This document shows, piece by piece, positions 47,683 to 56,296 of a DNA stretch of 56,296 nt; within the stretch, counting starts at the first letter, position 1, and the number at the start of each line of letters is the position of its first letter. The translations under genes were made by a program, and so were the position numbers. This stretch comes from Intoshia linei (Eukaryota; Orthonectida; Rhopaluridae). The stretch is taken from NCBI GenBank assembly GCA_001642005.1, contig LWCA01000088.1, forward strand, positions 1 through 56,296, in the 5' to 3' direction. The notes beneath the pieces were generated by a model. That model made no database searches. It saw nothing but the letters and a program-made list of their open reading frames with translations, and was not told where the DNA came from.

Positions 47683-50600
47683 TTATTTACAATAGTCATA
47701 ACAAAATAAATTTAATTTTTGGTTTAAATTATGATAAGTTTGCAACCTTTTGTAGTCTTTATATACATCTTTATTAATGTGCACTTTTGCAGCACGACAA
47801 ATGGTTTTTATTAAATTTGTATCCATATCTTGAAAAATTGGTCCTTTGAGATATACTAAATTGTTAAATTAATACATTAGATATCTTGTATTTCTCAAAA
47901 ACCGCGCAAAATTAAAAAATGGCAAAAATTCGGTCACCCTCATAAATTTTAATAAAATATAACTTAATGTTCATTATTTCAAAAAATATTTATATATTGT
48001 ATTGGGTTGTCTTTTATATGAATTTACAATGAATATTTAGTGCTCAGCTAAACCGACAAAACTACCAGGGAGCATTAGTTACATAACCCCACCTATGCCT
48101 ATGTGATGCCACGACCCCTGATACACATTATCACTATATGCATGAGATATACCAAATAATCGTCTTAAAATTACATTCAATTATTTTGTTAGACCCAGAA
48201 ATTCTATTTTTAGCCATATTTTGTAAAATTCCAATTTGCGTATCCACTTTCTTTTCACTATTTAGATATTCAGCTTCAGATAAAGTCTATAATAAAAAAT
48301 ATAGAAAATTAAAAAATTTTTTACTTGATTTAATTTTAGAAAATTATTTAACTTGATTTCTTTTTCTGAATTAACCAATTTAAAAAAGTAATTCTTAATA
48401 AAAGTAGAAATGTATGGACAAAATGGTAATAATAGATTTAAATAGTTGACAACGATCAAAAGCATCAATTTTAAAGAATGTAATTGATTTGGGTGACTTT
48501 TTGAATATTCCTAAATAAAAATTTATTTACATATTGTTAACATGTAAATTTTTTTACCAAATAAATATCGCAAAATGTAAATTTGAAAAAATCATGCAAT
48601 AGAATTATAGCACTGTGAAATTCAAATTTATCCATATGAAATGAAACATCGTTCATCATTTTATGTTTTTTTGACAATATCCAATAATCCATCTCCGTAT
48701 AATCTCTGATCTACATTAGAAATAAACGTCATTGTTAAAGTAGTACATGATAATAAATATTAATGCATTATAATAGTATTAATAATATTATTTTATATTA
48801 AAATTTATCAAAGTTACCAATATATCAATGTTGTTTAAATTATTTTTTTCAAATCCCATAATAATAAATCTAGAGGCCTGCCAAATTTTATTGAGAAATC
48901 TATTCCATGCTTCAAATTCATCCAAGTTTATATTGAGAAACCGAGCTAATTTTGAATAATTAAATTAAAAAAATTTATTTCATGCGCCCAATAAAGTGTA
49001 TAAAATAAAAGTACACGTTGAACAATGAGAAAGCAAAGAAATTCTTAACGCATCAACTCCACATTCTTTAATGTTTTTAGAATTATTTTTATTTACTTTG
49101 ATTGACTAAAATTAAATAAAATTAAAATTTATCAATAAAGAAAAATATACCTGACCTCCTTCGACAATTTGTAATGGATCAATTACATTACCGACCGATT
49201 TACTCATTTTTTGACCCATGTGGTCTCGAATAATAGAATGTATGTAAACCTTAATAAATATTTAAATAAATATCAGATTATATTTATTTATATATATCAA
49301 TATATTTGTGACATACCGTATCAAATGAGAGACGATCATCAAGTTCGATGGATAGCATAAGCATTCTAGAAATCCAAGCATTAATTATATCTGATGCAGT
49401 AAAAATTAATCGCTTTTTCGATTTTATATCCTAATAATGATTTAGTTTATAAAAATTGAAAAAAATAGATACTCACTTTATAGATGTGAGGTATTAAAGC
49501 CGAAGAAAACCATGTATCAAGTACATCTGTTTCTAAAATAGAAATTATAAAATAAAATAGAATGCAAAATACACGATTTTCAATCATAAAAGTAAACTAA
49601 ATGAATCTAAAAATGTGTTCTGTAAAGTGTAAGATCACTTTTAAAAGCGTATATATTAGTCGTCCCAAAAAAAATATTTTCGACTTCTTCTAGTCTTTAG
49701 AATATTTAAATATAAATGGCCCCCTATTGCTATTAAAAAAAATGAAATCATTTTTGCAAATTTATACGACTGAACCTATCTACCGAGAACCCTCGAGGGT
49801 ATGTTTGTATTTGATTTGATTTACGAAATTTTTGTAAAAAAAATCTCAATTTTTGCTAATTGAACATTAAAAATCAATACATTAATTTAATAATTTGCTA
49901 TTAACATCAATAAGACATTTTTTGTTGTGTGTAATAATTTTTTTATTCATTTCATAATAAAAAAAATTAAGTTCGACAAATAAATAAGGTGATAAGGTGG
50001 GTAAGAAGGATAAATGTTAATTATTCTTTACAGATGCAAAAGTGATAATTATATTTCTCACAACGAAAAATACCATTTTGCCTTGGCTGTAAAACCCTTG
50101 TTTTCTAAAAAATGAATGGAATGAGAAGATAATTTTTAATAATCAGAATTGTTTAAATTATAACTTAATAAGACTCATTATAAATCAAAATAATTTTAAT
50201 TTAAAAATTTGTAAAATATTGGGTGAAAAAATACGTTGAAAAAAAAATAAGACTGAAATCTTAGAGCCCTAGGTGGGCCTAGTTGGTCATTTGGACAACA
50301 CTGGTTAATATAATGATTAATTACCTTGTGAAACTTTTACATTACATTTTCCAAATTTTTTTTCAAAATATTCTTCAGCTTCACTAAGACTTTTCTTTGC
50401 ACAAAATTCTGTATTATTATCCTAATTTTTTAAATTTAACGTCTAATATAAATAGTAAATAATGAATGCAACTTTTTGGAGGCGTTTCAATCAATTACTT
50501 TAATTGATTGATTATTATGATTAAATTTCATAATACATTTACTTTCTAAAACGATATCCGATTTTAATGTCTATTCATTCATAAGATTTATTTGAGTGTA

Positions 50601-53600
50601 ATTGTATAAAACTATGAAACATTAAATAATTATTTAATTTACACCAATATTCACATAAAAAATCATGATATTTTTACCTATCAATTTTATTTCACTAAAC
50701 TATATGAACGAGTTCGAGAATTTAAAATCATAAATTTAAATTTAAAAAAATTTACACATGGTACAGTTGTTTCCATTTAACACACACAAAAAATTTTAAT
50801 CCGAATAAGTGACGCCTTCATGGTTAAAAAACCATTTTAGTATTCATATATTTTATTAACATTATACTATGTAAAACAAAAAATGTGAAATAATTAAGTT
50901 CAAAAATTAAAAAAAAAGATTACTCTGATAGAGCTTATTCCAGTTGATATAAATACAAAAGTTCAACCCGAGAAATCTACCATATTATCAACCAATATTT
51001 TTCAAATATTTCGATTAAAATAAAAATTGAAAATTTAAATATTGATCCTACAATTTCAAAAAAAATGTTCATTGAACGTCTACACATTTCCAATAAAGAT
51101 ATAATAAAAATCTATATAATTCATTCCTTCGAAATTTTTTTTATTGTTTTTCATATTGCATTTTAGTTAATAGTACGATTTTTAAGTTAGATTTTCAACG
51201 TGAATTTATTTTTTTAGTATAATAAAAATGTGCTCTCGGTAGAGCTAGGTGCTGCAATTGGCCATTGCAATGGTTTGGAGGTTAATTGTATGAAATAACA
51301 AAAATGGTCATTTATAAATAACCATAATGAGAATAAATATTTTTGACAAGTATTATTCTAGAAAATGATAAAATAAAATTTGAACTTTTCAAAAATTTAC
51401 TAACATCAATGCAATGTATTGATTTTTAGGTGTGACACATTAAGGTAGATATAATATTATTTTAAAAAGTTTACAACTTTAATCCAATAAATAGGTAACT
51501 TGTGACCCCAATCAATTTGTCTTGACAGACACCATGATCTAAATTTGAAAATTATAATATAATATATCCAGAGTATAAAGTCATATTAATGTAAATGGAA
51601 CCATGTAAATTCATTGGTAAATCATAACATTAATAAATAACAATAAATACTCGTTAAATCGATTATTTAACCAATGCATAAACTCGGTTTTATATTTTTC
51701 AGGAATAAATGTAAGCTTATCTTCTTTCAAAATCTAGTAAAAAATAAAACAAAGAAAGTCATATAAAACATTAGATAACTTTGTAGATGATTCCTTGCAA
51801 TCCAAATGCCATTGATTCAAAAACATTGGTTCGATTAAATCACCGGATCGTCTATTTATATATTAACACAAAAAGTACATAGAACATACATATAAAATAA
51901 TGTACATATATTTGAATTTGACAGTCACTAAATGACGGGTCGGAATAATGGAATACTATTCTAAATTAATAGTTACTCTTAGAAAATTACTTAATTATGT
52001 CAAAATCATTTACCATTAATATTATATTGAACATAAGAATCAGTGATGTGAAAATAATTCAATCAGAGTTCTCAGCATCATAATTTTTTTAATGTTTATA
52101 CACTATATAGGGAACAATGTTGGCTCTTCACGATCATGGGTTTATTAGGTTAATTAATTTTTATGAAAAATTCCACTTTTAAATATAGTAAAAATTACCA
52201 TAAACCGTCTAAATTAACTAGTAGCAGTAACAAAGTCAATTTAAAATTTTAATACAATTAATTTTACTGGCAGATAGAAACGTCTGTTTTGTAATCATAA
52301 ACCTTAACCAACCTTCCAGTGCTTGATAAAATATCTGCAATTAATTCACGCATTTTAAATCGATTTATTCCCTAAAAAAGTATATATTTTCTCCACAATA
52401 TATATCATATTGAGGCTACTACAAACTGTAGTTTTACTTAATTAGTTGTGATATTATAAAAATCGAATCGTTTTTCAAATTTTGGTGACAACTGGATTAA
52501 TTTATCACAATAATTAATATTCTAACATACCTTTTAATTTTTTAAAGTCTTATTAATTAATAAATAACAAAACTAAATTAATTAATTACTTCAAAATGAC
52601 AAGAAACATTGATCATATTTCCGGATTTATCTATTGTACAGTTCCCTAAACCGAGATTGTGCGATTTGGCTATTGTAAAATCTTTATTGTCGTGTAATGG
52701 TGTAATTTTCATTGCTCCTATCAATTTAATTAAAGAATTACTAAAATATAACCTGTTCCAAAATCTTTGTACACCATAGTATCTGCAATAATGGGCAATT
52801 TTGTTTTAAGAATAGGATGGATGGCGAATTTTTTATTAAATTTTAAATAACGAATATCGTCGGGATTGACACATATTGCAACATCAGCTAGTAATGTTTC
52901 AGGTCGTGTAGTTCCGATAGTTATATATTGTCCAGCTAATTTCAAAAATCATGTATAAATAAGTGAAATTATTTGACATACGCATTTGATCAATTTCATA
53001 TTTAATTTCAAACATTCGACCGCAGTTGACAGGTTTAAAATACGACGGGAATTTTATTTTATTTCCCGGTTTAATAGATTTCTTTTGGACCTATATTTAA
53101 TTTATTAAAATTTCCGCAAAAACATTGAATTATCAAACAAACAGTTGATACATCTATTAAGGGTGACGTTTACCGGTATACATTTTTTGAATTAATATGT
53201 TGTAAATATTTTATACTTATACCGCTTATACAGGTATATAAATATTTAATAACTAATAAAAAATTTTAAAAAAAATTAATTTAGGATTTTAACCAGTAAA
53301 TGCAAATTTCTGATATTGACATTTATCTTACTTTCCATACCAGAAATAAAACTGACTCAAAATTTGTGTTTCGTAATTTTTTTTTATTTCTGGGAGTGCT
53401 AGGTTTCTAAATAAACGGTTACAGACATACACATACTTTAGAAACTTATACTTTATATCAGTATTATCCATAAATTACCTCAAAATCAGCAATAGAAGTT
53501 TTAAGAAAACAACACCAATTTACGCAAGACATTTTTCTTTTAATTTTTCCTTTATCAAATAACTGAATAAAAGAATCAATAACACTCTCACAGTGTACCT

Positions 53601-55418
53601 AAAATAAATATACATATATTTCATACAGTTTGTAATTTTACAAAGAAACTTTAAAAGTTGCTTAAAAATCAAAAAATTAAAATATAGAATAACAGAATCA
53701 ATAGTATTGTAGTAAAAGTCCCAATCCACACCAAATCCCATTTTCTTAATTTGTTGGCATATTTTTAATTGTTTTCTAAATTTAAATTGAAATGTTCTAA
53801 AAAATAAATAACACTCTTTATTCCATTTTTCAAAAATTATTTTTCTATTTTTTTCAGGTAGTTCATTTTCTTTCATGTATGCCAACACTTTAGTATATGT
53901 TGCTATACCGGCATGATCTGTACCTGGAATCCATTTTGTAGTTAAATTTTTATAATTTAACCTAAATAAAAAATTGTAAAAGTGTGAAAAAAGAAGGATT
54001 CTTACAAATGGTCGACTGACCAGTGGTCATTATGCCAAAACGAATTTTTTTAGATATACAACAATCATTACCATCTACAATAAACATCTTGTAAAGTACC
54101 ACCAAAAGCGTGTCCTAGGTGTAAATTTCCAGTGATATTTGGAGGTGGTAAAAACAGTAACGAATCAACTTCCTAATTAAAAGTGTAATATAATATATGC
54201 AACCCGATTAACTAAATATTATCAAAAGATTTCGAAAAGCTTAAACATACAATCAGAGACCAACCTACCCATCTCGAGGTCACCCCAAAATGAAAAATAG
54301 ACCCATAAAATGCAATTCAAAAACTATGCAGTGTCATATAGCCAGTAATTTTATCAGTCAAATTGTGTTCATATCCATTGACGACTTTCAAACAGATCAA
54401 ACATTTATTGTTTTTTAAACAAACACAAAATTTTACATTTTGATGAACTTTTTAATTATTATATATTATATAGTTTTATTATAAAATTTATACGAAAAAA
54501 TTTATCTCGAAATCTATAAAACACAAATTTTGATATCTCATAGTCTAAATTTTATTGAATGGTGGACAAATAATGAAGAATATACTCATTTAAAACCTTT
54601 GGCCCTAAAATTATTTTGTGTGTCATTGAGTTCCTCAATGATTGAAAGAGTTATTAGCATCGCAGGAGTATACAATAAAAGATCAACTCATATTAAATAG
54701 CCAAATTACTTCAAATAAGAATGATTCTAAAGTGCAACTAAATTCTTAATAAATATTAATTTAAATTTAATCTCAATAGAATTCAGCTATTCATTATTAA
54801 AATTACAAGAGAAAGTTAACAATTTTCCATTATTAAAATTGATAAATTCTTTTTAAAAATGAAGGCGATAAATTTTAAAATAATAAAATAAATCAAAATT
54901 TTTTCGCATAAATTTTAAAATAAAACTTAAAAAGTTAAAGTTCAATTCATCAAAATATAAAATTTCGTGTTTGTTTGAAAAAAATAAATGTTTGATCTGT
55001 TTGAAAGTCGTCAATGGATATGAACACAATTTGACTGTTTGATAAAATACATACTGCATATAGCCTAACCGTTAGGCCCTAACGAACTCTCTAAGGCTCT
55101 TGGCATGATATTTTAAATATATATTTCAGGCAATTTTCAAATTTGACCTAATTAATTAAGGGATACATTTAAACTAACACTAAATTTACAACTTTTAGCA
55201 GTAACATTACTTCAATTAACAGTACTTTTGAAAAATTTTCATTACAGATTTCTTCTAGTAATATATCGCTTTCTGAAAAATTTCAAGTTACATGATTTAT
55301 AATTATATCAAGTTATTAGGACCATCTGGTATCCTTCTGGTAATTAATAGTTCAATAATGTTTACATACCATTGGGAGGAGACTGTGATGTACTTTCTTC
55401 ATGTTTTTTTTTCATCAT
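47683..55418 (-). CDS. VARS: Valyl-tRNA synthetase
   Basis: It charges tRNA-Val with valine and edits mischarged threonine. Twenty-three exons join in phase to 823 residues: 55370-55418, 55211-55272, 54072-54172, 53815-53961, 53694-53775, 53479-53598, 52982-53090, 52753-52935, 52590-52717, 52268-52371, 51770-51851, 51651-51733, 51475-51538, 50325-50421, 49477-49532, 49317-49430, 49151-49249, 49015-49105, 48818-48945, 48558-48710, 48376-48510, 48175-48286, 47683-47855. Motifs: [18 protein letters not shown] (HIGH-type), [32 protein letters not shown] (editing domain), [53 protein letters not shown] and an anticodon-binding domain. The N-terminus (about 38 residues) is much shorter than usual. 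No mitochondrial presequence is evident, so cytosolic versus mitochondrial use cannot be told. Confidence 0.95.
49533..50324 (-). other. Intron of the valyl-tRNA synthetase gene
   Basis: The flanking exons join in phase 1 across it. AT-rich; no element recognised. Confidence 0.6.
50422..51474 (-). other. 1.05-kb intron of the valyl-tRNA synthetase gene with a dispersed repeat copy
   Basis: The flanking exons join in phase 0. At 51180-51250 it contains an inverted copy of the repeat found at about 31955-32020 (TTTTTAAGTTAGATTTTCAA on the plus strand). Confidence 0.6.
54546..54701 (+). pseudogene. hAT transposase C-terminal fragment in the second intron of the valyl-tRNA synthetase gene
   Basis: The plus strand reads [20 protein letters not shown], then [19 protein letters not shown] and a short basic tail before a stop. 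This is the hAT C-terminal dimerisation motif (WW, then P/S-rich ER-S-AG). It is antisense to the host gene and lacks the rest of the transposase. Confidence 0.75.
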
Positions 55419-55679
55419 AATAATTTAGTGAGCGCAAAAATAAAATTTAAAAATAACAGTAATAAGACAACAAAATAAGTTAAATGAAAAATTGAAATTT
55501 TGATTTAATAGACTTAATAGTAAAAGATTAATTTATTATTAACCGTGTACGTCAATTGTTATTAACATTTTTTGATTCACGTATAATCAATGAATGTGAT
55601 GAAATTTAAAAGCTATTAAGTTTAAATACGACAATTTATAAAAATTAAATTTATTAAATTTCTATGGGATCGTTATTGT

Positions 55680-56296
55680 TGCTTTGAAATGAGAAGCTAA
55701 ATCTTCGCATTGTTTTTGATAGGTTCAGTCGCATACCGGCACGGACATCTAATTTAATTCTTTTTCTTTAATTTGTTAGAATAGAAAATCCAGCCTCACA
55801 AAACTATGTTGTAGCAAAAGTAATAATTACTTCAAGGGTACTTTCAGTCACAAATGGATAGATATTAAACATACTACACCAAAAACTACCAAATATCACA
55901 TTTTAAGCTATCATAGTACATAAACATATCATATAACATATTTCCAAAAGTGCCACTAGAAAAATCAAGGGACTATATAAAAATTTTTCTATTTGTGGCC
56001 AAAGTAAATTATACATTGTAAGACCCATAAAATTTTTTATATATATTTTAATGTATTAATATACAATTTATTTCAAATAGATCAATTCTCTTGTAGTTTT
56101 ATTTAATAACTCACAAAACATATTCCTCCTTAATGTTATCATTCACAACATATCTTGCAAATACATCAGTAGATTCGTCCAATTGTAAACTAAATTTTAC
56201 TAGGCTTTTTCGAAGTTCCATAACTTCTGCTAAATTTTTAAACCTTTTACAAAGGAATTGATTTAAGTGCCCCTTTTTGTTTTTCGCCAAGTAGAA
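55680..56296 (-). pseudogene. ZBED5-like hAT transposase relic, frameshifted and running off the right edge
   Basis: The minus strand at about 56235-56105 reads EVMELRKSLVKFSLQLDEST, then a deletion, then FARYVVNDNIKEEYVL. About 55820-55680 reads GEAGFSIL followed by IKLDVRAGMRLNLSKT in shifted frames. SLQLDESTD and the EAGFS/MRL blocks are hallmarks of ZBED5/GTF2IRD2/SCAND3-like hAT transposases. Several frameshifts and stops show that it is inactive. Confidence 0.75.

Noticed and set aside
48134-48174. Stop codon at 48134 as the end of valyl-tRNA synthetase
   Set aside because: A donor at 48174 joins in phase to 47683-47855, which adds a segment ([14 protein letters not shown]) typical of the C-terminal end of the family.
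1-56296. tRNA, rRNA, CRISPR and prokaryotic operon features
   Set aside because: None were seen on reading. The sequence is eukaryotic with spliceosomal introns, and I could not run a covariance search to exclude a diverged tRNA.

Overview
The window is AT-rich nuclear DNA of an animal. Its genes are split into many small exons by GT-AG introns that are often only 31-50 bp long. The standard genetic code is used and there are no operons, no rRNA or tRNA genes that I can see, and no CRISPR. An FET-family RNA-binding protein (FUS/EWSR1/TAF15/Cabeza type) and a class VII/XV-type MyTH4-FERM tail point to a metazoan. The proteins are strongly diverged and often shortened, the introns are tiny and transposon debris is heavy. 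Together these suggest a fast-evolving, reduced lineage such as a parasite of myxozoan or orthonectid type, but I cannot fix the taxon from sequence alone.

Layout, left to right. 133-638 (+): last three exons of an unrecognised gene. 1839-1976 (+): transposase remnant. 2737-9461 (+): complete FET-family gene in 12 exons. 10382-10657: hAT-type MITE with near-perfect 8-bp target duplication. 10808-20171 (+): HFM1/MER3 meiotic DNA helicase in about 25 exons. One of its introns carries a 2.2-kb Tc1/mariner-type element (catalytic spacing DD37E, minus strand) with a hAT remnant inside it. 20630-21466: hAT-like element interrupted by a second hAT relic. 21998-23366 (-): exosome subunit RRP4/EXOSC2. 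23450-27782 (+): VPS45, which diverges from EXOSC2 across 83 bp. 27989-28532: short Tc1/IS630-type element. 28620-30873 (+): ALG1 mannosyltransferase. 31514-47480 (-): a very long gene encoding MyTH4-FERM-SH3-MyTH4-FERM, the domain order of a myosin VII/XV tail, with no motor domain. 47683-55418 (-): valyl-tRNA synthetase in 23 exons. 54546-56296: hAT transposase relics.

The exon models were built by reading translated segments, matching them to known families and requiring compatible GT-AG sites and intron phase at every junction. FET, EXOSC2, VPS45, ALG1 and valyl-tRNA synthetase close completely in phase. HFM1 has one unresolved interval (16586-17392) and the MyTH4-FERM gene has one (40347-44052). 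Individual boundaries may be off by a base.

The genes are unrelated housekeeping, trafficking, glycosylation, RNA and meiosis functions, so the window is ordinary gene territory rather than a functional cluster. The most notable item is the motorless MyTH4-FERM gene. A complete, separate gene on the same strand ends only about 200 bp upstream of its start, which leaves no room for a myosin head.
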